Assembly (NCBI RefSeq): GCF_052857255.1
Contig: NC_135498.1
Location: 163,552,124-163,616,123, forward strand
DNA from: Amblyomma americanum
Taxonomy: Eukaryota; Arthropoda; Arachnida; Ixodida; Ixodidae
Direction of reading: 5' to 3'
DNA: 64,000 nucleotides
The notes under the pieces are model-generated. The model searched no databases. It worked only from the letters and a program-made list of their open reading frames with translations, and was not told the DNA's origin. The position numbers were made by a program, and so were the translations under genes. This document shows, one piece after another, positions 22,920 to 34,310 of this stretch (the first letter of the stretch is position 1; each line of letters opens with the position of its first letter).

Positions 22920-24290
22920 CTAGTTTTCCCGACGGGGACTAGGAGACCTTCCACGCGAAATGTCGGCGGAAAAACGTTGCGGAGACGAGAAACGACGTGG
23001 AGACGGCGACAGGGCATAGCAGTGTGGTGTTTCGGGTGTCGCGGCCAAGTAATCGCTTATTTCTGGAGGCCATTGACCACGCTGAGGTCGGGGCGCATCG
23101 ACACGATATCCCTGCAGACCCATACGTCGGTAACGACAGTTGCGGTAGACGTGACCGCGCCCGCCGCAGTGATAGCACAGAGGGCGATAATCGGCGTACG
23201 CCAGACGTCGCTCTTCCGAGGGAGAACCTGAGAAGGGTGAGGTGGGTGTGGTTGGCGGTGAATGTGGTCAGGTGTATCCGGGCGACTTGGAGGCGGCGGT
23301 GGACGGCGAACGGCTGCGGCATATGTCATCATCAGGGGTGTTGTGTACGGGTGAAGAGGGGCTGGCGGCGTGAGCGCCTGTTGGACCTCTTCACGAATAA
23401 TGTCCGAAATGAAAGAATCTTGCGGTGACTCCGGGGCTGGAAAGGCTTTTGAAGCTCTTCGCGTACGACTGTCCGAATGGTTTCCCGAAGGATGTCGTGA
23501 CTAGAAGCATCGACACCGCTGGTAGACATCAGCGACGTCGGGCGCTCGTACTGTCTGGATCTCATGTCGAGCATCTTTTCCATCGTAGTGGCTTCGGAAA
23601 CAAATTCTGCGACCTTTTTGGGCGGGCTTCGAGCTAACCCAGCGAAGATCTGCTCCTTGATGCCCCTCATAATAAAACGCAGCTTCTTCTCTTCGGGCAT
23701 GTTGGGATCAGCCCGGCAGAAGAGCTTCGCCATGTCCTCGGAGTAAACGAGGACGGTCTCGTTTGGTAGTTGGACGCGTGTCTGGAGGAGCAGCTCGGAA
23801 CGTTCTTTCCTGAGGACGGTGGTAAAAGCCTGCAAAAACTGAGTCTTGAAGGAGCCCCATGTAGTTATTGTGGCTTCTCGGTTCTCAAACCATATATGAG
23901 CTGCACCCTCCAATGAAAAAAAACACGTGCTGAAGCCTCGAGTCGTCAGCCCACCTGTTGTATTGGGCTATGCGCTCGAACTTTTCGAGCCAGTCCTCCG
24001 GGTCCTCACCTGGGAAACCTTGAAAGGTGGGTGGTTCGCTTGGCTGCTGCAGCACGACAGACGGCAAAGGGATGGCATCCGGCATGCTGACGGAGGTGTT
24101 TGTGGGCACTGATGGTCGCGCTGGGGTCAGTTTCCTAGCGGTCGGACGAGACTGCAAAGGCCTAAACTCTGGTTGCAGTCCTTGCAGCCGCCGGCTACTT
24201 TGATGGATGGGCGTAACTTCGACTGTCAAGGTGTCAAGCGGGCAGTAGTCCCGGCTTCTTGGAGGGGTCTTGAGCATGGGGTGCACTACC
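22920..24290 (-). pseudogene. gag: Gyp-2 gag remnant
   Basis: The N-terminal part reads DPEDWLEKFERIAQYNRWAD near 24000-23950, then in a second frame AAHIWFENREATITTWGSFK (23900-23840) and on to LRETIRTVVREELQKPF. A third frame holds MTYAAAVRRPPPP, and the zinc-knuckle region near 23150-23200 is broken by a frame change. It ends in an Arg/Ser-rich tail (SPSPRREN) at 22920. At least two frameshifts. Confidence 0.8.
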
Positions 24291-24307
24291 CAGCACCTCC
24301 ACCAAAA

Positions 24308-24465
24308 TGTCACGCGTGAATGCGGTGATCACTAAACACAGGAACGCAGGATCCGACGAACGTCTGCACCACAGCTCAAGATCGCTGACACATCCGCTTC
24401 CTCTTCTTCGAGACGGCGCGTGCTTCAGGTCAGCGCTAAGCGAAAATGCGGAATGCACTGTGTCA
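24308..24465 (-). repeat. Gyp-2 5' LTR
   Basis: 158 bp, about 96% identical to the other LTR. Confidence 0.85.
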
Positions 24466-24919
24466 ATATGTTTCCGAAACTGCGTTTAGCGACTTCATAC
24501 AAGGCTAAGCTCGCGAAGTTTTCTTGTAATTCTGTAGTTATCAGATTTCCTAAAAATATTAGGTACTAGGGAAACTACTGCAACTACCCTGAAATTACTG
24601 AGGTCCTATATAGCAATGTCTTTGCAGAGAATCACCACTTTCGCTATTGTCATTCTATCAGCAAAAATTCCAGTAGTTTCTAAAACAGTCGTTTTGTGAG
24701 AAAAACACTTCCCATATTAAAATATCAAAATGTATTTGTGCTCTTCTGATGCTATCCTAGCAAGAACCGAAGTTGTTCTTTAGATTGTAAATTATGGTGC
24801 AGATTTGTGCAACATCAAGAAGAAATGAGCACGGCCAGGGCATTTCATGTGAAGGCAAGACAGCCGTTGCTCCTAACGGCAGTGGAGTGAGTTCCAAGAC
24901 AGGGCATTTGTAGCAAAGG
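24466..24919. other. Right flank of Gyp-2, nothing recognised
   Basis: AT-rich. I looked here for the missing half of the pogo transposase and did not see it. Confidence 0.4.
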
Positions 24920-25065
24920 ACTCAGAGAAGAAGGTGGGCTGATTAGCTTAGGAGCGTCGCGTGGACAGCCGTTGCTGGCATACGACACGATTAATTGGTG
25001 GCTTATGCAGAGAAGAGCCCTTTGTTCTGTACTGGGTATAGTGATGGTAATGAAGATAAAAAACA
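24920..25065 (+). mobile_element. RTE-like 3' end
   Basis: It aligns by eye, base for base in spacing, with 960-1060: 'ctgattagcttaggag' and 'cacgattaattgg' followed by 'ccctttgttctgtactggg'. Only the last 140 bp of the element remain. Confidence 0.6.
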
Positions 25066-25494
25066 ATTTTGTTTCGATTGGCCTAAGAAGGGTGAGCCCA
25101 GTGGAGGAAGAAAACAGTCTTGATCGTGTGAGTCGGACATCAGCCGGACAAAGGACAAAGCTGCTTTCGTGGTCATTCAGAAGGTTGCCCCAAAAACCAG
25201 CTAGGATGTTGTAGCGGAAGACTACCCACCATCAATCGCGCACGGATCACGAGTATTGTCGTCAACCACGTGTCCCATCTGCTTCCCTCTATCGTACCGC
25301 AACTAATACGCAGCGGAGGCGGGAAGCTACCAGGCATTATACCTGCCCTCTGTCGTAGCGCCTCAACAGAGAGCCTTTTGAACTTTGTGTGCTGTGTGTA
25401 AACAGCTTCAGCGGTGGGCGAGTCCCGTAAAACAGTCCTGCTCTTATAACCAACACGCACATCACTGTCATTTCATCATCATCATCATCAACGT
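25066..25494. other. No gene recognised
   Basis: Ends in a short (atc)n run at about 25475-25490, probably the tail of the adjacent minus-strand RTE copy. Confidence 0.4.
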
Positions 25495-26250
25495 CCGCCT
25501 GACTACACCCAGTGTAGGGAAAAGGCTACTCCCATGTCTTTCCAATTAACCCTGCCCTTTACCAGCTGCGCCAACCCTGTGCCTGCAAACTTCTTAATCT
25601 CATCCCTCCACCTAACCTTCTGCTGCCCCCTGCTATGCTTGCCTTCTCTTAAACACCGGCGGTTATCTGGCCTTCGCATTACATGCCATGCCGAAGCCCA
25701 TTTCTTTCTCTCGATTTCGACTAGAATATCATCAACTCGCGTTTGTTCTCTCACCCTCTCTGCCCGCTTTCGGTCTTTTAGCGTTACAGCTATCAGTTTT
25801 CTTTCCATGGCTCACTGAGTTGTCCTTAACTTAAGCTGAACCCTTTTAGTCAGCCTGCACGTTTCTCCTTCGTAGGTTAGTGCCGGTAATATACAGCTGT
25901 TGTACACTTTTCTCTTCAGGGATATGGGTTAACTGATATTCAATATCTCAGAGAACCTGCCTTATGCGCTCCGCTTCATTCTCATCCCTCTAGTTATTTG
26001 CCTCTCATGGTCTGGAATCGCTGTGACTACCTGCCCTAAGTAGACGTATTCCTTTACCACTTCCAGCACCTCGATGCCAATTGTCAACTGTTGTTTTCTT
26101 TCTAGACTGTTGAACATTAGTTGGTTTTCTGCATATTAACTTTTAGACACACCGTTCTTCTCCGCCTCTCTAACCCTTGATCATTTTTTGCAGTTGACCT
26201 CCTGAGTGACTCATCAAGGCAATGTAATCAGCGAATTTACTCAAGTTGTG
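25495..26250 (-). mobile_element. RTE-like non-LTR fragment, longest tail copy
   Basis: The minus frame 25808-25503 reads KDRKRAERVREQTRVDDILVE, then AWHVMRRPDNRR, then KVRWRDEIKKFAGTGLAQL, the conserved region after the RT domain of RTE-type elements. To the right (toward 26250) the minus strand still reads like the end of RT (LERKQQLTIGIEVLEVVKEY, with frameshifts). The element is truncated before the catalytic core and has several stops. Confidence 0.75.
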
Positions 26251-27719
26251 TTTGGACTGATCAAAGCCATGACAGCAAATGAAACCATAGTGGGCGCGTT
26301 CCATTCGCGCAACGCATTTGATCTACTCCAATCAAAGGCTCATTTTAGAGCTAAGGCTGCTATGATCAAAAGTCATTAGGCTGTATGGTTGCATGTTGAG
26401 GCGCGTAGTGCACCACCCACGGGGACCTTTGACGGCCAGGTCTTAAAAGTTGAGGAAGAGTTGTCTTCACTGGAACAATAATTAGGGCCGAGCAGTTGTC
26501 ACAAGTCCGTTAAGATTTAGGCTATGAAAACAAACCAGACGCCTGAGAACTTTTCAGCCAGGCTGTAGATGTTGCCCTAATGCGCATCTCCCCAGCGAAG
26601 GTGAAAGTAGTCTATTTTGAAACATTTTATTAAGGGAAGGCAAGACGCCATAAGCCCGCAAAATAGAAACCTGCGAGGAGGGTATTTGACCCGTCTCGCA
26701 CGTTCCTCATGTTGACAGTCTTGCTCGCAACAATACATATAACAAAAAGAGGCCATAAGAAATTAACAGGAGACGAAAGGTAGTTCATATGGTGTATTGG
26801 ACACAGTCGCTACAAAAACTATCTCTGCTTTCGCCCGTTTTCTGAATCAAAACGCGACAGGTTGAGTTGTAACCCCCCCTCCCCACCACTTGCGACGTTA
26901 GCTTCCATTTCTTCAAAGCTCTCACTCGGCGACTACATTTGTATTACCAACAATGATGAAACGGGCACGCAGAGCGCACATGCTCAAAAGCGCCGCCTTC
27001 CGGATTCCCCACAATACCAGTGCCATGGACCAGGAGATAAGCACGAGGATTTTCGATCGTCACATGCGCCTCCGCCGATGTGCTGTTCTCCGGAGAAAAC
27101 CCTCTTATTGCTCCTACTGAAAGCAGGTGTAGAGCTGTGTGAGGCGCCTGCGTCGCCAAAAATGCGGTACTCAGTTGTACGCAAAGGTTCCTGTTGAATA
27201 AAAATTCAGTGCGCGTTCGCAAAACAAAAGCCAATCAGCTAAATTTTTCATTGTGCAATCGGCTTTCGTTTCAATACGCATGTTTTATTTTTCTCCAGTG
27301 CTTGACGCACAGAGGTCAAATTAAGATCAAGAATACTGCTCAAAGATGAGCACTCAAGAATAGAAAGATTTGACGAAGAATTTAACTGTGCGCTGTAAAG
27401 CGACATCTCAAACAACGAGCCGCAGTTTTTGGGAGCTCTACGAGACTTTAATAAGGAGCTTTTTTTCCTTTTCCGCCGCCATAGTTTAAATGTATAAAGT
27501 TGGGCATAACACGCATGATCCGCGCAGCACAAAGTAGTCAGAATATAGTCCGTCCTTCGCCCCTTTTGGCCTGGCCACTGCTTCAGTGTTCATGTACCTC
27601 TTAAATCATGAAGGTCTGCTCAGAACCTTCACTCTTTGTGCCAGTAGGCCTGTCTGCTAATTTCGGTAAAATTTCTTAGCAAATTTCACACTAGTGTGCA
27701 GCAGTGCTTGCTCATTTCG
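26251..27719. other. Anonymous stretch
   Basis: No gene recognised. Overlapping open frames at 26862-27234 on both strands have no family motif. It lies just downstream of the amidase-like terminal exon and probably includes its former 3' flank. Confidence 0.4.
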
Positions 27720-28143
27720 CTACAGGACCGTGCTCGTACCGACCCCATCGAAGGGCCCCTGCCAACCTCCGAAACCCTTCTTTAGTTCCGCAGCCACGGC
27801 GAGACATAACCTGTCCATGTATGGAGCGGCGATGACTTGTACTCCCAGGAGTCTTCCATGGAATGTAAGACCTATAGGAATGGCCGTGCTAGGACAACTG
27901 TCAATGTTGGCGACAGACGTGAGCGAACTGTGGCCTGGCCTCAAGACATGTTCGTTGTGAAACGGCGCCGGTCCAAAAGCAGCCGGGCAGATTAGCACTG
28001 CATTATCGCGCAGAGTAGGCAAAAGGCGATCTTTGAAATCCTACGCCATAGCCAGATAGTAGCGCGTCGATTCGGGGTTGGGCTTGAGCACGGAGCTGCG
28101 CTCCAGGAACGTGACCAGGAAAGCAGAAAAGGTGTGCATAGAC
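27720..28143 (-). pseudogene. Fatty-acid amide hydrolase-like, last exon (disabled)
   Basis: Encodes the C-terminal end of an amidase-signature enzyme resembling fatty-acid amide hydrolase 2, which hydrolyses lipid amides. Recognisable blocks: SMHTFSAFLVTFLERSSVL, DFKDRLLPTLRDNAVLICP, FGPAPFHNEHV, then STAIPIGLTFHGRLLGVQV, IAAPYMDRLCLAVAAELKK and FGGWQGPF before the stop at 27720. Two defects are visible. An in-frame TAG lies at 28041-28043. The expected splice acceptor at 28144-28145 reads AT, not AG, on the minus strand. The reading frame fits the exon at 31349-31542 exactly (2 bases left there, 1 base taken here). Probably a pseudogene; a sequencing error could explain one defect but hardly both. 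Confidence 0.75.
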
Positions 28144-28145
28144 AT

Positions 28146-29009
28146 AGAAAATGGAAACAGTTTCGTTTAGAAAGCGCAGATATCGAGCAAGGCATTTAAG
28201 TTTTCTGTCGTCTTATTCAGTTTCCTAATAAGACTGTGAGCAACTGGCCGAGACCACTACTCTGCTGCGCCTATTTTTTCATCACCTGAAAGGGCCCTTC
28301 TAGCACCCATTATCACCTCACGGTGAGTGCAATAAAAATTACGGTTAACAAGATTAGACTTGATTAACCTTGTTCAATGTTTCCGGGTGAGCGTTTTGCC
28401 TGAAAATTTTGGACGCTTTATTATGCTCCACCATATTTACATATTCTTATGTCTGTGCACAACATCAGACACTCGAAAAAAATCTCAGTAGATTCCCCGA
28501 CGAAGTCCTTTACTTCTGGTGTTCCATTAATTTTCTGAACATTCCTTCGTACCAAGTCACTGTTTGATGGATCCTAGGCATGTTATCGGAGGCGTCCTGT
28601 AGATGGTAGCGCGTCGTGGCAACTAATTTTTCCTCCTGAAATCAGCCCTGTGCCGACAAAAGGTTTCGAGTCATTTCGAGCAATTTTATCTGTAATAGGA
28701 CGCTTTCTTTCGACTTTTTCTTTTGTTTCCAAGGCGTCAAAAATTTTTAGATTAAAAAAATTACCTTTAGTGCTGCAACGCAGTGCAGAACTACTATCCA
28801 TGAATCTCTATGCTGCGATGCTTCTATTCAGCATTGCATTTCTTGTTATTCCCATGGGAAAACTTCGCGTTTACATTCGCAGTGTTTTTCTAGGGCGTTT
28901 CGCTGATCATTTTTTAACTACGTGCTGAACAGTTAACAAATTTAGGATAAAAGTAGAGCTACAAGGTTTGGTTGGGTACAAGGCTGCATAGTGGTCATTA
29001 TCATCAGCT
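28146..29009 (-). other. Putative intron of the amidase-like gene, left part
   Basis: No coding sequence recognised. It belongs to the roughly 3.2-kb interval between the two amidase-like exons. Confidence 0.45.
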
Positions 29010-29440
29010 GACTATGACGACGCCCACGGCAAGGCAGAGGCTTCTCCCATATCTCTGCAATTAACGTTGTTCTGAAATGGGACATTGCAGACGCCGACCA
29101 CAACATAAAAACATACACAAAAATCGCTTCCGCTCCCGTGCAGGAGCCTTGTTCTCAGTAAAAACGAGGACCGGGTGCCCCAGCTTATGTATGCTTGAAA
29201 AGGGGGTGCAGGGGGCGTGCGTAAGCAGTTGTCAGATTTCCGCAGTATCGGTTCAAGGTGTGGCAGGTCGTCTGTATCGTTGTCCGGTGCCATCTGTAGT
29301 CGCCCTATCCCCGCGAAGTTCCTTATTTCATCCGCCCGCCTAACTTTCTCACGCGCCCTGCTAAGCTTGCCTTCTCTTTGCATTTCCAAAGAAAACCCAA
29401 GATTTATTGGCCGGGAGGGAGTGTCTTTCGGCAAATAATT
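29010..29440 (-). mobile_element. RTE-like 3' fragment with internal insertion
   Basis: The end segment 29010-29060 ('gacgacgcccac...tctgcaattaac') and the segment 29285-29440 ('cgccctatccccgcgaagttcc...cttgccttctctttg') match adjacent parts of the RTE tail at 25495-25660. About 220 bp of unrelated sequence sits between them, so another piece of DNA inserted into this copy. Confidence 0.6.
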
Positions 29441-30094
29441 GAATAATCTGACTGCGAGAGGTGACTGCCTGACCTGACCATATTAGATTTGCTAGTCAAG
29501 TTTATTTGTCGAAAATTGTCGTTTTGTCTAGTTTTTTTTGCAATTACATATGCAGTCACGCAGAAATATAATACAAGGGAGTGCTTAGTACTTTACATGA
29601 ACACAAAACATATTCAATCGTACTCAGTACTAGCGATTTCACTTCCGTAAATTAAAACCAACGAAGGTTAACTATGTTAGGAATGCTTGTTGTCGATGCA
29701 GGAAAGCAATTCTAGCCGCGTGGTGTCATTGGGGCAAACGACATGGAAAATGAATTAGTGCTCTATACACTTTTATGATGGTGGTCGGGGCATGAGAAAA
29801 CGTGAGATGGCGAAGTCACGTGCTAAAGTAGACTGATGGAAATTTATAGTACTGATATATAGGCGAAATGATGTTCTTCCGTGGGAACCTGCGTTACGCA
29901 AATTTAGTTCACATCTCTAAACTCCTCCTGCACTTGGACTCATGAAGCTGTGCGCATAAATCTCACAAATAAAAAAATCGGAAAAGGGCACTTAAGCTCC
30001 GCCTTCAAGGTATAAAGTGAGAGCTTAATGCCCACATATGCAGAAGGTTATACTCTACTTCACATTCGTAGATCCCTGGGAGTCCTCATACTCC
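29441..30094. other. Intron-like anonymous sequence
   Basis: AT-rich, inside the putative amidase-like intron. No motif. Confidence 0.4.
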
Positions 30095-30240
30095 GCCTGT
30101 CGCAGTAGTACAGGGGTGAACCGAGGCGCCACTGCCCTGCGATGGCAGGTGCTCCCGGCGGCGAGACTTTTCTGACCCAGGTTGCTCTCCCCGAGCGACC
30201 AACAATTAACTGCCACCTGCAACGGTTGACACTTTGCTTA
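30095..30240 (+). repeat. GC-rich SINE-like repeat, copy 1
   Basis: Shares 'cgaggcgccactgcc', 'tggcagg-gct' and 'caggttgct' in order with 56880-57010. Both have a box A-like start, clearer in the other copy. Confidence 0.4.
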
Positions 30241-31348
30241 CTATGCGGCTGGCTGGTTCTGATGACACCGCACGGTCACGTCATCTAGGTGGCCCACCTG
30301 CCTCCAAGATTTCTCTCAGGGCACCACCTACCAGAGTCACGCTCATGATTTTTCGCTCACAACTTCGACATCAGATTTTGTTGACAACGCGGCCTTTAAA
30401 GCATGTTAATATTGATTTCAACATCCCAAGGTTGCACTGGCAGTGAGTGGAGAGCTTCAGGTTACTTTTGACCACATGAAGTTTTTTACGTTACACTTAC
30501 GTCAGCACACAAAAGAGCGTTCAATCCACGTACGTCGCAAGGCGCCCAACATGCAAACTGGCCCTCAAGATGAAGAAAGTCGTAGGTGCTAAGCGTCTAC
30601 GAATGCATGTTCGTTGCAGGTCCCGGTTGCCTGACTTCTTCACAGGTCATGCTTAGACAGCCGGCACAACAGCACGCCAACAGCCACCTAGAACGAAGTC
30701 ACAGCTTCTCTGCTCTGTAATTTTTAGAGAAATCGGGTGACCGGAGTTGGTAACTTGAATAATAGCTGCCACGTGCACCCGTCTGTCAAAGAAATAGGCA
30801 CCGAAAGAATGGGAAGCTTTAATAACATCCGCGCAGCGCCTTGACTTGGCGGTCTTGAGTAATTTCCAAACTAACCTGAAAAACACGTTTTAATTTTCAC
30901 CTAAGCGCAACATTGCGTTCAACTCCGCACATTTGCCTTTAAACTCCATACAAACTGGAGTTCATGCGGTTAGTAAAGAAAGCCGAGTGCACTGTAACTG
31001 GGATTCAAAACTAAGCATCTCGCCGACTTTGTACCATGCACAGGCAGTGAATTGTTTTACTGAGAAAAAGTACGACAGCTTTGTTCAGCACGGTTCAGCT
31101 GTTCTTGTCACGTAGTATTGGTCGTTGCATACTGCGCATCATAAAGTTACACGGAACCCACGCCGGCTTAAAAGAAACGACTATGATTTCTTTAACTTGC
31201 TAAAAAAATGACCATGGCCACAGTTGTCAGCAACGTTTCATCGTTATGCTCTTCTCGAGATCTACTCGGAATATCAGCATTTTGAGCAACCCTTCAACAC
31301 ACAAAATTACACAGTGATTTTAAATCTGCCGTGCAAACTACTACTTAC
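30241..31348. other. Intron-like stretch next to the amidase exon
   Basis: Contains a minus-strand open frame at 30653-30875 with an acceptor-like start in a compatible phase, but it does not resemble an amidase and was not accepted as an exon. Confidence 0.4.
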
Positions 31349-31542
31349 TTTCCGCACAAAATCTTGATCAACTCTAGCCAAGGGTTGATTGGATGGCCGT
31401 CGTCGCCGGTGAAGAAGTGTGTGACGGGCTCGCACTTGGTCGCCGTGAACAGAGCGCCCCACATTTTGTTGGACGCAAAAGCCTCCTCGAGTCGGATGCG
31501 TACCACGGGGCTGCAAAATTCTCTTCTGAGATAAGAGCATAC
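31349..31542 (-). CDS. Fatty-acid amide hydrolase-like internal exon
   Basis: A 194-base exon with a good acceptor (ttttcctccatctccccag on the minus strand) and donor (ggaaa|gtaagt). It encodes 64 codons plus 2 bases. The translation includes RIRLEEAFASNKMWGALF and FFTGDDGHPINPWLELIKIL, which matches the region of vertebrate-type FAAH2 just before the last exon (a GD-G...PLWELIKW pattern). The frame joins the 27720-28143 exon exactly. This exon itself has no defect. Its first roughly 95 bases plus the upstream intron were copied several times to its right (31449-32848). Exons for the catalytic Lys-Ser-Ser part were not found in the window. Confidence 0.7.
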
Positions 31543-32848
31543 CTGGGGAGATGGAGGAAAATTGTTGGCGATGCCACTCGCGGTACCTTGAATGGTGAGG
31601 GGTAGCTGTTCCATGCCATGGTTATGCGATCATTTCATTTGCTTTCAGTGCTACTGATAAGCATGAGTATAAAACAATTCATTCTCTTTTAAGGAACTGA
31701 AAACGAGTGGTTTAAGGCTTCCGAAAAGTGTTGGCATGTGCATGACCAAATATATTTGCGGAGTATTTAAAGCCATGTTGTACACAGAGCATGTAGTGAA
31801 CTGAGCAATCTACATTTTGTTGGACGCAGAAGCCTCCTCGAGTCGGATGCGTTCCACGAGGCTGCCAAATTCTCTTCCGAGAAAGAAGCATACCTGGAGG
31901 GAAGGAAAAAAATTGTTGGGATGCCACTCGCAGTACTGTGGATGGTGAGGTGTAGTTGGTTTATACTACGGTTATGCGATCATTTCATTTGCTTTCAGTG
32001 CTGTCGTCCCGCTAAGCGTGAGTGTAAGACGACTCATTCTGTTTTAAGAGAGTTAGAACTAGTGGTTTAAAGTTTGCAATAAGTGTGCATGGACATGACA
32101 ATATATGATTGTAGAGTATTTACGGCCATCTGTATACAGAGCATGTAGTGAACAGAGCCCCCCACATTTTGTTGGACGCAGGAGCCTCCTCGAGTCGGAT
32201 GCGTTCCACGAGGCTACCAAAATATCTTCCGAGATAGGAGCATACCTGGTGGGAAGGAAGAAAATTCCTCGGATGCCAATCGCAGTACTTTGGATGGTGC
32301 GGGGTAGGTGTTATATGCCATGGTTAAGCGATCATTTCATTTTTTTTTAGTGCTGCCGTGCCACTAAGCGTGAGTAAAAGAGGATCCATTCTCTTTTAGG
32401 CGAGTTAGAAGGAGTGGATTAAAGTTTGCGAAGTGTTGGCATGGACATGACCAAATATATTTTCGGAATATTTACGGCCATCTAGTATAAAGAGCTTGTA
32501 AGGAACCGAGCACGTCACATTTTGTTGGACGCAGAAGCTTCTTCGAGTCGGATGCGTTCCACGGGGCGGCCAAATTCAATTCCGAGAAAAGGCATAGCTG
32601 GGCGAAATAAGACAATTTTTGAGATGCCACTCGCGGTACTGTGTATGGTGAGAAGTAACTTGTTCCTACTATGGTTATGCGATCATTTAATTTGCTTTCA
32701 TTGCTACCGTGCGGCTAAGCGCGAGTATAAGACGATTCATTCTGTTTTAATGGAGTTATAACGAGTGGTTTAAGGTTTGCGAAAAGTGTTGGCATGGACA
32801 TGACAATATATATTCGCGGAGTATTTACGGCCGTCTAGTATACAGCGT
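31449..32848. repeat. Tandem array, about 352 bp, built on an amidase exon
   Basis: The landmark acattttgttggacgca occurs at 31461, 31812, 32164 and 32518, spacings of 351, 352 and 354. The first landmark lies in the real exon; the others lie in partial copies. Each copy contains an acceptor-like sequence, about the first 95 bases of the exon, then jumps to intron sequence at the same point ('gttcactacatgctctgta' on the minus strand). Copies differ by scattered changes. The array ends near 32848. Confidence 0.85.
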
Positions 32849-33504
32849 TGATCCTCGTTGGATATACTGAACATCTTGCGTTCTGCTATCCTGCATACGC
32901 ACAGCGTTCAGAGCCCGACCCTCCTCAGATCCATCGGTGGCCCTCACGAAACGCGACTTATCAGCCAGGTCTCTACTGGCAGCTTAAAACTGCAGAGGGT
33001 GCTTGGGCGCGGATGCACAAGAAGCTGCGCCATTCACAAGTTCCAAGACCTTTTCATAACAGGAGTTTGAAAGCATTTTACGGCATCTTATGACCACTCC
33101 ACCAGCCATCTTATAACGACGAAGTTAGGACAAGGTGCAGGCAATGCGCACAGGGCGGTCGCGTAACCGCATCGCATACACTGTAGATTTACCGGTGCCG
33201 CTAAACACGGAGGTGGGTTGACGTCATTTTGCTAGCAAGAGCTCTAATGAAAGGTGAGCGCTGCAAACATGGCCGCTGCTGTAGCGAAAAGTCTGTGCAT
33301 GCATTCATCCTCGCCCTTTGACTGTCAACGGCGTAGTGCCGTTTTACAGCTTAAGTTGTTTCGTATACCGACACCCTAGCAGGCCAAGCCTGTCTGCCGT
33401 TTCCGCGCACGCGCCTTGCCTTCTCGCCGCTGGCATAATCGCATTACAATCACCGGAGCACTAGCCCAGTGCGTCGTTTCACGACAATGTTTGATGGTGG
33501 GCGC
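32849..33504. other. Right flank of the array
   Basis: A plus open frame at 32848-33093 (AYAQRSEPDPPQIHRWPSRN) has a coding-like look but no recognised family. Nothing else seen. Confidence 0.3.
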
Positions 33505-33600
33505 AGATGGCAAAGGACAAGGTTAATTGGAGACACATGGGAGAGGCCTTTGGTCTGTACGGGGCGTATTCAGGCAGCTCCTGATGATGAAATAATATAT
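33505..33600 (+). mobile_element. RTE-like 3' end, short
   Basis: 'acaaggttaattggagacacatgggagaggcctttg' (in two parts) matches the RTE tail at 1005-1045 and is followed by 'gggcgtattcaggc' and a gatgatgaa tail. Confidence 0.6.
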
Positions 33601-33894
33601 GATTGTCATTCTTATGCGCAGACGGCTCAGGCTTAACGCATCGGCGTCTGAAAAATATTCTAGTTCTGGATAATGAGTAGAACAACAAACATAATTTCTG
33701 ATTTACAGAAAGCCTGAGTAAAATTATTATAGAAAGAAAATTTCATTAGATTGCACAAATGTTTATCTGATGTTTTATAATTGCTCAATAAATAATTACG
33801 CTGGCTAGCGATCTCGTTTTCGGTGAAACACCTCGCGATAACTTATTAAATTTGAGGTGCAGGAAACTCATCTTAAAAATCAGACTGTTTGTCC
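33601..33894. other. No gene recognised
   Basis: AT-rich spacer between two RTE-like pieces. Confidence 0.4.
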
Positions 33895-34310
33895 AGTACA
33901 TAAAAAAGCATCTCCCATTTACTTCCAATTAGGTCTAACCGACGCCAGCCGCGGCCAGCTGATCCCAGCAAACTAGCTTCCTTATCTTATCTGCCCACCT
34001 GACCTTGTGACGCCCCTGCAACGTATTCTTTTCTTGCAATCCACTCCATTCCCATAAGAGACCATTGGTTACCTTTGTCCTCAATAAATTCTCTGCCCTT
34101 TTGTTCTTCTCAATATGAGCTGGAATATAATCTTTTTGCGCTTGTTCGCTGGACCAATTTATCCTATTCCTGTTGCTTGCGTTCAGTTCCTAATTTTCGT
34201 TTCGAGTTATACCTGCTCCATTCCAAATTTAATATCGGATTTTTCGTTAGCTTATAGGTTTCTGGGCCATATTTGAGTGCTGGCAAGATACAAGTAATAT
34301 ATACATACCT
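33895..34310 (-). mobile_element. RTE-like fragment, diverged
   Basis: The minus frame near 34310-34240 reads YITCILPALKYGPETYKLTK, the end of the RT domain (…VLTYGAETW-LTK in relatives). Toward 33900 the tail 'tctcccatttacttccaattagg' matches other copies. Frameshifted and truncated. Confidence 0.6.

Larger units (their letters stand above)
19030..24465 (-). mobile_element. Gyp-2: decayed Ty3/gypsy LTR retrotransposon
   Basis: Minus-strand element with two 158-bp LTRs, 19030-19187 and 24308-24465, differing at about 6 positions. The primer-binding region (plus 24291-24304, cagcacctccacca) lies 3 bases inside the 5' LTR. Gag and pol are present but broken by frameshifts. The flanks read aaat on the left and atat on the right, so there is no perfect target duplication. 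The left end abuts the open frame of a pogo transposase whose missing half is not visible on the right side. Confidence 0.88.

Noticed and set aside
30653..30875. Minus-strand open segment with an acceptor and a phase that fits the amidase exon
   Set aside because: Its translation does not resemble an amidase, while the exon at 27720-28143 does and fits the same phase. Chance fit is one in three. It could at most be an alternative terminal exon.
31449..32848. CRISPR-like array
   Set aside because: The unit is 352 bp and derives from an exon and intron; there are no short repeats with unique spacers. No CRISPR arrays are present in the window.
32848..33093. Plus-strand exon with a cacag acceptor
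   Set aside because: No donor, no partner exon and no family; kept only as a note in the flank entry.
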